Source of the DNA: Nocardia altamirensis NBRC 108246
GTDB taxonomy: Bacteria > Actinomycetota > Actinomycetes > Mycobacteriales > Mycobacteriaceae
Direction: 5' to 3'
DNA: 64,000 nt
NCBI RefSeq assembly: GCF_001612685.1
Contig: NZ_BDAY01000065.1
Location: 1 to 64,000 of the forward strand
The notes beneath the pieces were generated by a model. That model was not told where the DNA came from and did no database searches. It was given only the letters and a program-made list of their open reading frames with translations. The position numbers and the translations under genes are program-made. Of the stretch, positions 1 to 8,636 are shown one piece after another (position 1 is the stretch's first letter; every line of letters starts with the position of its first letter).

Positions 1-479
1 GCGCCGACACCGGCGGAACCCGTCGCGGCGAGTGCCGCTGCCCCGGCGGAGCCGGTCGCGCCGAGTGCGGCCGACCCGGTGCCGAGGATGACACCGAGTC
101 CGGCCGAACCTGTGCCAAGAGTCACACCAAGTCCTGCGGAGCCGGTGGCGAGGACCGCGGCGAGCCCGGCCGAGCTTGCGGCAGCACCTGCCGAACCGGC
201 CGCCGCCGAGCCGCCGGTCGCCGCAGAACCGGCGGCGGAACCAGCGGCCGAGCCGGAGCCGATAGCGGGATTGGTCGGCACCGCGCTGACTTGGGACGGC
301 TGTCCAGGAACGGCTAGCGGTTGCCAGCCCCCGGTGTCGTAGGGCGGCGGAGCGGGGTCAGCGGCGCACTGCGGGCACTTGCCCGACGGCTGCGCCTCGG
401 CCGCGATCGGCCCCAGCAGCGCAAAGCCGGCCACAATCCCAGCTACTGCCACTACACGGAGTGTGCGACCAATGGTCAT
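1..479 (-). CDS. Secreted Gly/Ser/Ala-repeat protein, 3' end outside window
   Basis: The reverse strand is open from an ATG at 479 to the window edge (159 codons, no stop). The first ~30 residues (MTIGRTLRVVAVAGIVAG, then more hydrophobic residues ending near AEAQP) form a Sec-type signal peptide. A short stretch with a CPQC pair follows, then from about residue 70 a low-complexity region built on GSAG/GSAA units with hydrophobic residues between (ATGSAGLGV, GTGSAALGA). A GAGGGGAAGG ribosome binding site lies just upstream of the ATG. I recognise no family; it resembles exported actinobacterial cell-surface proteins of low complexity. The forward-strand frames here look like antisense shadows. 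Confidence 0.7.
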   Translation of the reverse strand, partial: MTIGRTLRVVAVAGIVAGFALLGPIAAEAQPSGKCPQCAADPAPPPYDTGGWQPLAVPGQPSQVSAVPTNPAIGSGSAAGSAAGSAATGGSAAAGSAGAAASSAGLAAVLATGSAGLGVTLGTGSAGLGVILGTGSAALGATGSAGAAALAATGSAGVG

Positions 480-611
480 GCGCCGAGCCTTCCCCTCAGT
501 GATAAAGCGCAGATCTTGCCCGGTCGCGACTCTCACACGGGACTTTTAACGGATCGGGGCCCATGATAAACCCCTACTGTTACGCCCGGAGGAAGAAGGG
601 CGGATGCCCGA

Positions 612-1523
612 TCAGGCCCCGTATACTGCCTCCGGCAGCATCGCCTTGGCTATCAGTCCAGCAACCACCGGGCCGAGCTCCTCGGGCGCCCACCGCGCGC
701 CCCGATCGACCGCGACACCGTGCCGCCAGCCCTCGGCCAGCGCCACCTTGCCGCCCTCCACCTCGAACATGCGCCCGGTGACGCCCGCCGATTGTGGGCT
801 GCCGAGCCAGACGACGAGCGGGGAGACGTTCTCCGGAGCCATCGCGTCGAAGCCATCGTCCGGCTTGGCCATCGTCTCCGCGAAGACGCCCTCGGTCATC
901 CTGGTGCGTGCAGCGGGGGCGATCGCGTTTACTGTGACGCCGTAGCGAGCGAACTCCGCGGCGGCCGTCAGCGTAAGTCCCGCAATACCGGCCTTCGCGG
1001 CCCCGTAATTGCCCTGACCGACGCTGCCTTGCAGTCCAGCGCCCGAGCTGGTGTTGATGATGCGGCCGTCGACAGGGCGACCTGCCTTGGCTTCCCCGCG
1101 CCAGTACTCGATGGCGTGCCGCATGGTGACGAAATGCCCCTTGAGATGGACGCGGATCACCGCATCCCATTCGTCCTCACCGAGGTTGACCAGCATCCGA
1201 TCTCGAACGAAGCCTGCGTTGTTGACCAGCACGTCGAGCCCGCCGAAGGCGTCGACGGCCTGCCGGACCAACCGCCTGGCGCCGTCCCAGTCCGCGATGT
1301 CGTCGCCGTTCGCCACGGCACTGCCGCCGAGCGCCACGATCTCCGCGACCACCTGCTCGGCGGGCGTCTCGCCGGTCGCGGCGCCGTCGAGCGCCGAGCC
1401 GAGGTCGTTGACCACCACGCTGGCCCCCGCCGCGGCGAAGGCGAGCGCGTGCGCACGACCGATGCCGCGGCCGGCGCCGGTGACGATGACGGTGCGGCCT
1501 GCGCAGATCTGCTCGGTATCCAT
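612..1523 (-). CDS. Short-chain dehydrogenase/reductase (Rv3548c-like), HIP catabolism
   Basis: 303-residue classical SDR, probably cytoplasmic. TGAGRGIG near residue 15 is the NAD(P)-binding glycine motif, NNAG follows around residue 100, and the catalytic Ser-Tyr-Lys set appears as NTSSGAG and YGAAKAG. The ATG at 1523 puts the first beta strand at the usual place; the longer upstream frame has no SDR sequence. It is the second gene of a leftward pair, 22 bases after another SDR, opposite echA20-ipdABC. M. tuberculosis has the same arrangement (Rv3548c, Rv3549c, echA20, ipdA, ipdB), so a redox step in C/D-ring degradation under KstR2 is inferred. The exact substrate is not known to me. Confidence 0.85.
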   Translation of the reverse strand: MDTEQICAGRTVIVTGAGRGIGRAHALAFAAAGASVVVNDLGSALDGAATGETPAEQVVAEIVALGGSAVANGDDIADWDGARRLVRQAVDAFGGLDVLVNNAGFVRDRMLVNLGEDEWDAVIRVHLKGHFVTMRHAIEYWRGEAKAGRPVDGRIINTSSGAGLQGSVGQGNYGAAKAGIAGLTLTAAAEFARYGVTVNAIAPAARTRMTEGVFAETMAKPDDGFDAMAPENVSPLVVWLGSPQSAGVTGRMFEVEGGKVALAEGWRHGVAVDRGARWAPEELGPVVAGLIAKAMLPEAVYGA

Positions 1524-1545
1524 CTGTCCTCTTATCTCTGTGTCT

Positions 1546-2334
1546 TCAGGACTGCCGACCGACGGCTGCGGTGGACGCGGCCAGGAAGGCGGGGCGTTCA
1601 CCACCGCCGTGCACCAGCAGGGCGGCGCCGCTGACGTAGGCGGCCAGCGGGGAGGCAAGGAAGGCGGCACAGCGGCCGACGTCGTCGGGCGTCGCCATCC
1701 GGCCGAGCGGGATGGTCCGGCCGACCGCGTCGACGCCGTCCTGGTCGCCGTAGTGCAGCCTGCTCTGCTCGGTGTCGACCGGGCCGACGATCAGGGAGTT
1801 GAGCCGCACCCTGGGCGCCCATTCGACGGCGAGCGACGCGGTCAGGTTGTCGATGCCCGCTTTGGCCGCGCCGTAGGCGGCGGTGCCCGGCGACGGCCGG
1901 TGGCCGCTGACGCTGGAGATGTTCACGATCGAGCCGCCGTCCGGCTGCTGCTGCATCACCGCGTTGGCGGCCTGGGAAACCAGGAGTGGCGCAAGCAGGT
2001 TCAGCTCGACGATCTTGGCGTGGAAGTTCTTGCTCGCGTCGGCCGCCAGCGCGAACGGGGCCCCGCCCGCGTTGTTGACCAGGCAATCGAGGCGCCCGTA
2101 GCGCTCGCGAATTGTATCGATCAACACACCTACGGAATCCGCGTCGCGAATATCACAGGACAGAAAGTCGATGGCACGGCCGTCGGCCTCGATCGGCGCC
2201 TCGGCGGGCCGCCTTGCGCAGGCGATCACCGTCGCGCCTGCCGCCAGAAAGACCCTGCTCACACCCGCGCCGACGCCGCGGACGCCGCCGGTCACCAGAA
2301 CGATGCGGTCGGCCAGGTCGATTTCGAGTGCCAC
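1546..2334 (-). CDS. Short-chain dehydrogenase/reductase (Rv3549c-like), HIP catabolism
   Basis: 262-residue SDR starting at a GTG (2334). The cofactor motif TGGVRGVG lies near residue 15, NNAG near residue 90, and the catalytic Ser and YxxxK (YGAAKAG) near residues 145-160. The KstR2-type operator at 2346-2363 is only 11 bases upstream of the start, so this is the first gene of the leftward unit and bound repressor would also cover its ribosome binding site region. Synteny with Rv3549c supports a role in C/D-ring steroid catabolism; substrate specificity is unassigned. Confidence 0.85.
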   Translation of the reverse strand: MALEIDLADRIVLVTGGVRGVGAGVSRVFLAAGATVIACARRPAEAPIEADGRAIDFLSCDIRDADSVGVLIDTIRERYGRLDCLVNNAGGAPFALAADASKNFHAKIVELNLLAPLLVSQAANAVMQQQPDGGSIVNISSVSGHRPSPGTAAYGAAKAGIDNLTASLAVEWAPRVRLNSLIVGPVDTEQSRLHYGDQDGVDAVGRTIPLGRMATPDDVGRCAAFLASPLAAYVSGAALLVHGGGERPAFLAASTAAVGRQS

Positions 2335-2345
2335 CGTGCTAACCT

Positions 2346-2363
2346 ACCAAGCAACTGCTTGCT
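2346..2363. promoter_or_regulatory. KstR2-type operator between Rv3549c-like SDR and echA20
   Basis: ACCAAGCAACTGCTTGCT. Read on the minus strand, AGCAAGCAGTTGCT matches the published KstR2 consensus AnCAAGnACTTGnT at all but one defined position. The 13-base string AACCTACCAAGCA at 2341-2353 recurs exactly at 16786-16798 before fadE30/fadD3, supporting a shared regulator. Confidence 0.75.
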
Positions 2364-2455
2364 TTGCCAATGCGCTGGGTGTATTCGCCACCGGGCTCAC
2401 CACCATCGGGCGCTGCGTCGAGGAACAAGCCGGGCCAAACACGATGGGACATGCG

Positions 2456-3220
2456 ATGGGGATCAACCGTCACTCCGAATCAACCGGCATCACCGTGGTC
2501 ACGGTCGACTACCCGCCGGTCAATGCCATACCGACCGACGGCTGGTTCGACATCGCCGACGCGATCCGCGAGGCAGGGCGCGACCGGGAAACGCGAGTCG
2601 TGGTGCTGCGCGCGGAGAATCGCGGATTCAACGCAGGCGTCGACATCAAGGAAATCCAGAGCAAGCCGGGCCATCAGGCGCTGATCGACGCGAATCATGG
2701 CTGCTTCGAGGCGTTCGCGGCCGTCTACGACTGCCCCGTCCCGGTCATCGCGGTGGTGCATGGCTTCTGCCTCGGCGGCGGCATCGGGCTGGTCGGCAAC
2801 GCCGATGTGGTGATCGCCTCGGACGACGCGACTTTCGGGCTGCCCGAGGTCGATCGCGGCGCGCTCGGCGCCGCGACGCACCTGTCCCGGCTGGTGCCAC
2901 AGCACTTGATGCGGGCGCTGTTCTACACCGCGAGCACCATCACCGCGCAGCAGTTGCAGCACTACGGGTCGGTGTACCAGGTGGTGCCGCGCGCCGAACT
3001 CGATGCCGCGGCAATGGAAGTCGCCAAGAACATCGCGGCCAAGGACGGCAGGGTGATCCGGGCGGCGAAGCGGGCGCTCAACGGCATCGACCCGCAGGAC
3101 GTGCACCGCAGCTACCGGTACGAGCAGGGCTTCACCTTCGAACTCAACCTCGCCGGTGTCGCCGACGAGATCCGCGCCAGATTCGACGACGACCTGGCGG
3201 CGCGCAAGGCCGACAAGTAA
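2456..3220 (+). CDS. echA20: (7aS)-HIEC-CoA ring hydrolase, crotonase family
   Basis: 254-residue crotonase-fold protein. FNAGVDIKE and GFCLGGGIGLVG are the oxyanion-hole segments, and FGLPEVDRGALGAATHLSRL follows as in M. tuberculosis EchA20 (Rv3550). The known role of EchA20 is hydrolytic opening of steroid ring D at the bicyclic HIEC-CoA stage. I chose the ATG at 2456 for length agreement with the orthologue; an in-frame ATG at 2444 is possible. It is followed 37 bases later by ipdA, on the other side of a KstR2 box from two SDR genes. Confidence 0.88.
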   Translation: MGINRHSESTGITVVTVDYPPVNAIPTDGWFDIADAIREAGRDRETRVVVLRAENRGFNAGVDIKEIQSKPGHQALIDANHGCFEAFAAVYDCPVPVIAVVHGFCLGGGIGLVGNADVVIASDDATFGLPEVDRGALGAATHLSRLVPQHLMRALFYTASTITAQQLQHYGSVYQVVPRAELDAAAMEVAKNIAAKDGRVIRAAKRALNGIDPQDVHRSYRYEQGFTFELNLAGVADEIRARFDDDLAARKADK

Positions 3221-3257
3221 TCCGGAACGCCGCCAATCAGACAGGGATCAGAAAGTC

Positions 3258-4142
3258 ATGCGAGACAAGCGAATGTCGCTCGACGAGGTCGTCGGCGAGT
3301 TGCGCAGTGGAATGACCATCGGCATCGGCGGCTGGGGGTCACGGCGCAAGCCGATGGCGCTGGTGCGGGCCATCCTGCGGTCGCCGATCACCGACCTGAC
3401 CGTGGTCAGCTACGGCGGGCCCGACCTCGGGCTGTTGTGCTCGGCCGGGAAGGTGCGCAAGGCGTACTACGGGTTCGTTTCGCTGGATTCGGCGCCGTTC
3501 TACGATCCGTGGTTCGCGCACGCCCGCACCTCCGGCGCGCTGGTGGCGCGCGAAATGGACGAGGGCATGCTCAAGTGCGGGCTGGAGGCGGCCGCGGCAC
3601 GGCTGCCGTTCCTGCCGATCCGCGCCGGGCTCGGGTCCGATGTGCCGAACTTCTGGGACGGCGAATTGCGCACCGTCACTTCGCCATATCCGGATGATGC
3701 GGGGCGCACCGAGACGTTGATCGCGATGCCTGCGCTGAATCTCGATGCGGCGCTGGTGCATCTGAACATCGGCGACCGGCACGGCAACGCCGCCTACACG
3801 GGCGTCGATCCGTACTTCGATGATCTGTATTGCCTGGCCGCGGAGCGCAGGTACTTGTCGGTGGAGCAGGTTGTCGAGACCGAGGAGCTGGTGAAAGCCG
3901 TTCCGCTGCAGTCGCTGCTGCTCAATCGGATGATGGTGGACGGTGTGGTCGAGGCACCCGGCGGTGCGCACTTCACGCTGGCCGGGGACAGCTACGGACG
4001 AGACGAGAAGTTCCAGAAGCACTATGTGCAGTCGGCGAAGACGCCCGCGGCGTGGCAGCAGTTCGTCGAGAAGTATCTGGCTGTCTCCGAAGACGAGTAC
4101 CAAGCGGCCGTCCGCGAGTTTGCACAGGAGGGTTCTCGATGA
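3258..4142 (+). CDS. ipdA: CoA-transferase-like COCHEA-CoA hydrolase, alpha subunit
   Basis: 294 residues, family I CoA-transferase fold. GMTIGIGGWGSRRKPMALVR near residues 18-38 is the typical N-terminal nucleotide/CoA loop, and the length matches IpdA (about 292). With IpdB it forms the heteromeric hydrolase that opens the last steroid ring of COCHEA-CoA. The ATG at 3258 is chosen because the steroid-type N-terminus MRDKRMSLDEVV begins there. Its TGA overlaps the ipdB ATG (ATGA), implying coupled translation of the two subunits. Confidence 0.9.
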   Translation: MRDKRMSLDEVVGELRSGMTIGIGGWGSRRKPMALVRAILRSPITDLTVVSYGGPDLGLLCSAGKVRKAYYGFVSLDSAPFYDPWFAHARTSGALVAREMDEGMLKCGLEAAAARLPFLPIRAGLGSDVPNFWDGELRTVTSPYPDDAGRTETLIAMPALNLDAALVHLNIGDRHGNAAYTGVDPYFDDLYCLAAERRYLSVEQVVETEELVKAVPLQSLLLNRMMVDGVVEAPGGAHFTLAGDSYGRDEKFQKHYVQSAKTPAAWQQFVEKYLAVSEDEYQAAVREFAQEGSR

Positions 4143-4897
4143 ATTCCACCGAGACTGTTACCAGAGCCGAGGTCTGCGCTGTTGCCTGCGCGGAGATCTT
4201 CAGTGGCGCAGGAGAAATCATGGCGAGCCCGATGTCGCCGATGTCGATTATCGGGGCTCGACTTGCGAAGCTGACCAGTGAGCCCGACCTGCTGCTCTCC
4301 GACGGTGAGGCATTGTTTTTCGCCGACACTCCCCCGCTGGGCGGCAAAGCTCCGATCGAAGGCTGGATTCCGTTCCGTAGAGTGTTCGACGTGGTCGCCT
4401 CCGGCCGACGGCATGTGGTGATGGGCGCCAACCAGATCGATCGATACGGCAATCAGAACCTGTCCGCGTTCGGTGCGCTGCAGCAGCCGACCCGGCAGAT
4501 GTTCGGAGTCCGCGGTGCTCCTGGCAACACGATCAATCACGCAACCAGCTACTGGGTTTCGCGGCACACCACTCGGGTGTTCACCGACCGCGTCGACATC
4601 GTCTCCGGTGTCGGCTACGACAAGCTCGATCCGGCCAACCCGGCATTCCGGTTCCATCACCTGCACCGGGTAGTAAGCAACCTGGGCGTCTTCGATTTCG
4701 AGGGCCCTGACCACACGATGCGGGCGCGCAGCCTGCATCCCGGCGTCAGCGCCGCCGAGGTCGCGGAGAACACCTCGTTCGAGATCCACGGCCTCGCCGA
4801 CGCAGGCGAAACAAGACTGCCGACCGCCGAGGAACTGCGGCTGATCCGGGATGTGCTCGACCCCAAGACGATTCGCGACACCGAGGTGCCGTCATGA
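4139..4897 (+). CDS. ipdB: CoA-transferase-like COCHEA-CoA hydrolase, beta subunit
   Basis: 252 residues, CoA-transferase beta-subunit fold, with GANQIDRYGNQN and GAPGNTINHATSYW as the family's recognisable core. It is the obligate partner of IpdA in hydrolysing the cyclohexene ring of COCHEA-CoA. The gene is locked between ipdA and ipdC by ATGA overlaps at both ends. Length and order match Rv3552. I did not verify individual active-site residues. Confidence 0.9.
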   Translation: MNSTETVTRAEVCAVACAEIFSGAGEIMASPMSPMSIIGARLAKLTSEPDLLLSDGEALFFADTPPLGGKAPIEGWIPFRRVFDVVASGRRHVVMGANQIDRYGNQNLSAFGALQQPTRQMFGVRGAPGNTINHATSYWVSRHTTRVFTDRVDIVSGVGYDKLDPANPAFRFHHLHRVVSNLGVFDFEGPDHTMRARSLHPGVSAAEVAENTSFEIHGLADAGETRLPTAEELRLIRDVLDPKTIRDTEVPS

Positions 4898-5955
4898 CCG
4901 GCAGGCTGCGGACCGCGCTGACCGACCTGGTCGGCATCGAGCACCCCGTCGTGCAGACCGGCATGGGCTGGGTGGCAGGCCCGAGCCTCGTCTCCGCCAC
5001 CGCAGAGGCAGGCGGGCTCGGCATCCTCGCCTCGGCAACCATGACCTACCCGGAGCTCGCGGCCGCGATCGCGAAGACCAAGGCGCACACCACGAAACCG
5101 TTCGGCGTGAACATCCGCGCCGACGCCTCGGACGCACCCGAACGCATCGAGCTGCTGATCCGGGAAAAGGTGGCCGTCGCGTCGTTCGCGCTCGCACCGA
5201 AGCAGGACCTCATCGCCAAGCTGAAAGATGCAGGAGTGGTGGTGATTCCGTCGATCGGCGCCGCCAAGCACGCGGTGAAGGTGGCGTCATGGGGCGCCGA
5301 CGCCGTCATCGTGCAGGGCGGCGAAGGCGGCGGGCACACCGGCCCGGTGGCCACCACGCTGCTGCTGCCGTCGGTGCTGGACGCGGTGGATATTCCGGTG
5401 GTCGCGGCGGGCGGCTTCTTCGACGGCCGTGGCCTGGCCGCCGCATTGGCTTACGGCGCGGCCGGTGTCGCGATGGGCACCCGTTTCCTGCTCACCCAGG
5501 AGAGCACCGTGCCCGAGGCCGTCAAGCAAGAGTATCTGCGCAGGCAGCTGCAGGACACCGTGGTCTCGACGAAGGTCGACGGCATGCCACATCGCGTGCT
5601 CAACACCGAACTGGTGCAGCGCCTGGAACATTCGGGTCGCACCCGCGGTCTGGCCGCCGCAGTGGCCAACGCCGCCAAGTTCAAGAGCATGACCGGCATG
5701 AAGTGGTCCACCCTGGTCCGCGATGGACTGGCGATGCGAAAGACCAAGGACCTCACCTGGTCTCAGGTCGTCATGGCCGCCAATACGCCGATGCTGCTGC
5801 GCGCGGGCCTGGTCGAGGGCAACACCCAGGCGGGCGTGCTCGCCGCGGGACAGGTCACCGGCATCATCGAGGACCTGCCGACCTGCCGTGAGCTCATCGA
5901 CCGGATCGTCGCCGACGCGGTCACCCGGATCGAAGAACTCCAGAAGACGCTCTGA
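4894..5955 (+). CDS. ipdC: Flavin-dependent oxidoreductase, nitronate monooxygenase-like
   Basis: 353-residue TIM-barrel FMN protein. Residues 15-30 (IEHPVVQTGMGWVAGP) are the family entry motif; VQGGEGGGHTG near 143-153 and VAAGGFFDGRGLAAALAYGAAGVAMGTRFL are the phosphate-binding segments. IpdC (Rv3553) acts in the redox chemistry on the C/D-ring CoA thioesters before ring opening. It starts at an ATG overlapping the ipdB stop and is the last gene of echA20-ipdABC, followed directly by a strong terminator. Confidence 0.88.
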   Translation: MTGRLRTALTDLVGIEHPVVQTGMGWVAGPSLVSATAEAGGLGILASATMTYPELAAAIAKTKAHTTKPFGVNIRADASDAPERIELLIREKVAVASFALAPKQDLIAKLKDAGVVVIPSIGAAKHAVKVASWGADAVIVQGGEGGGHTGPVATTLLLPSVLDAVDIPVVAAGGFFDGRGLAAALAYGAAGVAMGTRFLLTQESTVPEAVKQEYLRRQLQDTVVSTKVDGMPHRVLNTELVQRLEHSGRTRGLAAAVANAAKFKSMTGMKWSTLVRDGLAMRKTKDLTWSQVVMAANTPMLLRAGLVEGNTQAGVLAAGQVTGIIEDLPTCRELIDRIVADAVTRIEELQKTL

Positions 5956-5964
5956 CCTGGCCAG

Positions 5965-6000
5965 CGCGAATGCCCCGACCAGGGAAGCGGGGCATTCGCG
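5965..6000 (+). terminator. Hairpin terminator after ipdC
   Basis: CGCGAATGCCCCG and its exact complement CGGGGCATTCGCG form a 13-bp stem around a 10-base loop, starting 9 bases after the ipdC stop. There is no clear T-run, as is common in high-GC actinobacteria. It separates the HIP operon from the YbjQ-like gene. Confidence 0.75.
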
Positions 6001-6054
6001 GGTGGCAAGCACAGTGACTCGCCGCAGTACGGCCGTGGCCGTACGATCCCGCTC

Positions 6055-6504
6055 ATGAACCAGCCGATGCCGCCGCAACCGCAGCAGCAGCACTTTCCGC
6101 AGCAGCAGCCCGGATACGCCCAGCCACCGCAGCCCGGGTATCAACAGCCGCCGCAGCAGCAGCCGGGACCGCAGTTCCCGATCCTCGTCTCGACGATGAA
6201 CGACGTGCCAGGTCACCGGGTCGTCCGCGTGTTCGGCGAGGTCGCAGGCCTGACCGTGCGCAGCCGCGGCCTCGGCTCGAACATCGCCGCCGGCTTTCGC
6301 TCGCTCGGCGGCGGTGAGATCACCGAGTACACCCAGCTCCTTTACCACTCCCGTCACGAAGCGATCATGCGGATGTGCCAGCACGCCATGTCCTTCGGCG
6401 CCAACGGCATTCTCGCCATGCGCTTCGACTGCAACGAGATCGCCCAGACGATGAGCGAGGTGGCCGCCTACGGCACCGCCGTTCTCCTGGAGCCCGAGAA
6501 GTAG
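6055..6504 (+). CDS. YbjQ/UPF0145 heavy-metal-binding domain protein with Pro/Gln-rich N-terminus
   Basis: 149 residues. The first ~43 are Pro/Gln/Tyr low complexity (QQQPGYAQPPQPGYQQPP), probably a disordered, sticky segment. From about residue 45 the sequence is a YbjQ-type domain: VPGHRVVRVFGEVAGLTVRS, then GGEITEYTQLLYHSRHEAIMRM and GANGILAMRFD. The family forms pentamers and is only provisionally linked to metal binding. No membrane segment or signal peptide is seen. It stands alone after the ipdC terminator and converges on a marR gene, so no functional link to steroid genes is implied. Confidence 0.7.
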   Translation: MNQPMPPQPQQQHFPQQQPGYAQPPQPGYQQPPQQQPGPQFPILVSTMNDVPGHRVVRVFGEVAGLTVRSRGLGSNIAAGFRSLGGGEITEYTQLLYHSRHEAIMRMCQHAMSFGANGILAMRFDCNEIAQTMSEVAAYGTAVLLEPEK

Positions 6505-6520
6505 GCGCCCGTCACCTCGG

Positions 6521-6958
6521 TCAGCTGAAGCGGCAGGCCTCCGACATGCCTTCCATCCAGTCGCGGATGGTTTCGCGTTGTTCGGGGGTGAAGCGGGATT
6601 CGAGTTCGGCTTCACGGCGGATCACCGCTTTGCGGGCTTCGGTGAAGCGGGCTCGGCCCGCCTCGGTGATGTGGATCTGGTGGGTGCGGCGGTCGGTGGG
6701 GTTGGGGCGGCGTTCGATCAGGCCCTCGGCCTCGAGGCCGCCGAGCATTTCGTTGGCGGCCTGACGGGTGCTCGACACCTCGCGGGCGATGTCGGCGACC
6801 GACATGCCCGGATGCGCCTGCGTCATCATCAGGGTGGCGTACTGCGAGGTCGACAGCCCGAATTCCTTGAGCTCGGCGCCGATTGCGGCGCGCATGTCGA
6901 GCCATACCTTGCGGACCATGAAGGTCAGCGATCCAGGCTTGTTCCGGTTGCCGCCCAC
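6521..6958 (-). CDS. MarR-family transcriptional regulator
   Basis: 145 residues. A winged helix runs through LSTSQYATLMMTQAHPGMSVADIAREV and the recognition helix SSTRQAANEMLGGLEAEGLIERRPNPTDRRTHQIHIT, with the DRR wing signature near residue 90. The GTG at 6958 is preferred over the ATG at 7048 because GAGGAGG sits 8 bases upstream of the GTG and the added 30 residues have no MarR similarity. It is divergent from an MFS exporter with an inverted repeat between them, so it most likely represses that exporter and itself. Confidence 0.82.
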   Translation of the reverse strand: MGGNRNKPGSLTFMVRKVWLDMRAAIGAELKEFGLSTSQYATLMMTQAHPGMSVADIAREVSSTRQAANEMLGGLEAEGLIERRPNPTDRRTHQIHITEAGRARFTEARKAVIRREAELESRFTPEQRETIRDWMEGMSEACRFS

Positions 6959-6980
6959 GGCAGAAGCCTCCTCAGAGATT

Positions 6981-7027
6981 GACAGGTTCCTGACGATCGA
7001 GCACACTTCGGTCGTCAGGTTCTTGTC
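6981..7027. promoter_or_regulatory. Inverted repeat, probable MarR operator of the marR/MFS intergenic region
   Basis: CCTGACGA (6989-6996) and TCGTCAGG (7012-7019) are exact inverse complements; the similarity extends to imperfect 20-base arms at 6981-7000 and 7008-7027. A perfect TTGACA (6979-6984) overlaps the left arm and could be the -35 box for the exporter. The layout fits autoregulated divergent control. Confidence 0.6.
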
Positions 7028-7046
7028 GATCGTATCGAAGGTTTTC

Positions 7047-8609
7047 ATGACCACGCCTCCGACCTTGCCCAAATCTCGGCAACAGTTGATCCTCGCCGTA
7101 CTCCTGGTGTCCTCCCTGCTGATCTGGCTGGACAACACCATCCTCAGCACCACGTTCGAAACCCTCGCCGACCCGGTCCGCGGACTCGGCGCCGATCCGG
7201 CCCAATTGCAATGGGCCACCGGTTCATACACGCTGGTCTTCGCCACCTTGATGTTCACCGCGGGCGCATTGGGCGACCGCTTCGGCCACCGGACCGTGCT
7301 CCTCGCAGGCATGGCGATCTTCGGCGCCGCCTCCGTGTGGGCCGCATACGCAAGCGACGCAAGCCAATTGATCGCCGCGCGGGCCGTGATGGGCGCAGGC
7401 AGCGCGCTGATCATGCCCGCCACCATGGCCATCCTCACCTGGACGTTCACCGGGCCCGCGCGGGCCAACGCAATCGGACTCTTCTCCGCCTCCGCAGGCG
7501 TCGGCTTGGCGGCCGGGCCACTGCTGGCCGGGGTATTGCTCCAGCACTTCTGGTGGGGCTCAGTGTTTCTCGTCAACGTGCCGGTGGTCGTCCTCGGCCT
7601 GATCGGGATCGGCGCGCTGGTCCCGAACTTCCGCAGCCCGACACCGCGGCCACTGGACCCGGCCGGACTGCTGCTGTCGATCAGCGGGCTCGCGGCGCTG
7701 GCCTACGGGCTGATCCGGGCCGGGCAGGTCGCCTCGTGGAGCCGACTCGATGTGTGGGCACCGATCACCGCAGGGCTGATCCTGCTTACCGCCTTCGTGC
7801 TCGTCGAATTGCGGATCCGGCAGCCGAGTTTCGATCCACGGCTCCTCGCCGAGCGCACATTCGGCGGCGGCAACGCCGCACTCGGCCTGCTGTTCTTCGC
7901 GATGACCGCCGTCGGCTTCTACGGTGCGTTCTATCTGCAAGGGGCGCGCGGCTTTTCGGCGCTCGAGGCAGGCCTGGCGAGTTCCGCTGCCGCGATCGGC
8001 GTGATGATCGGCGGGCCGCTCGGTGTGCGGCTGGTCCGTCGCTGGTCGCTGCGCCCCGTCGCCGGAACCGCACTGGTCGTGGCCGGGCTCGCGATGGGCA
8101 GCTTCGGGCTCTTCGATCTGCACACCCCGATCATCTGGAACGAGATCGTGCTGCTGGTGCAGGGGCTCTCGATCGGCATGGTCATCAGCCCGGTCACGGC
8201 AGCGCTGATGAACACCCTTCCGCTGGAGCGCGCCGGCGCCGGATCGGCCGTCACCAACACGGTGCGTCAAACCGGCAGCGTGCTCGGGATCGCGGTCGGC
8301 GGCACCATCATGTCGATCGCCTACCGGCGCGGGATCGAAGGGTCGCTGTCCGACATTCCCGGCCCGGTGCAGGATCAGGCGCGCGCCTCCGCCGAACTGG
8401 CCAGGCATGTGGCAGGCACGATCAGTCGGCCTGACCTCGCGCACGCCGCCGACAACGCGTTCATCCACGCGATGCACGTCGGCACCGTGTGGACCATGCT
8501 GATCGCGCTGACCGGGGCGGCCGTGCTGATCCTCACCATTCGGCCGGATCGCAAGCCGACGGAGCTGGAACCGGAGCCGGTCGAGATCCTGGAACCGGCC
8601 GCCGGATGA
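7047..8609 (+). CDS. MFS drug exporter, DHA2-type
   Basis: 520 residues with about 14 hydrophobic segments expected for DHA2 transporters. The N-terminus (LLIWLDNTILSTTFETLA) carries the Asp-containing first helix, GALGDRFGHRTVLLAG near residue 80 is the MFS loop 2-3 motif, and a motif C-like helix (SASAGVGLAAGPLLAGVLL) follows near 150-170. It is probably a proton-driven efflux pump; the substrate is unknown. The ATG at 7047 lacks a clear ribosome binding site and may be leaderless. The neighbouring marR gene and inverted repeat suggest drug-inducible expression. A hairpin follows the stop. Confidence 0.85.
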   Translation: MTTPPTLPKSRQQLILAVLLVSSLLIWLDNTILSTTFETLADPVRGLGADPAQLQWATGSYTLVFATLMFTAGALGDRFGHRTVLLAGMAIFGAASVWAAYASDASQLIAARAVMGAGSALIMPATMAILTWTFTGPARANAIGLFSASAGVGLAAGPLLAGVLLQHFWWGSVFLVNVPVVVLGLIGIGALVPNFRSPTPRPLDPAGLLLSISGLAALAYGLIRAGQVASWSRLDVWAPITAGLILLTAFVLVELRIRQPSFDPRLLAERTFGGGNAALGLLFFAMTAVGFYGAFYLQGARGFSALEAGLASSAAAIGVMIGGPLGVRLVRRWSLRPVAGTALVVAGLAMGSFGLFDLHTPIIWNEIVLLVQGLSIGMVISPVTAALMNTLPLERAGAGSAVTNTVRQTGSVLGIAVGGTIMSIAYRRGIEGSLSDIPGPVQDQARASAELARHVAGTISRPDLAHAADNAFIHAMHVGTVWTMLIALTGAAVLILTIRPDRKPTELEPEPVEILEPAAG

Positions 8610-8636
8610 CCGATTGACGGCGTTCACCTCGTCGCC

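Noticed and set aside
1051..3315. 754-residue forward open frame across the SDR genes and echA20
   Set aside because: Arg/Ala/Gly-rich antisense and out-of-frame reading over two clear SDRs and a crotonase; no domain, high-GC artefact.
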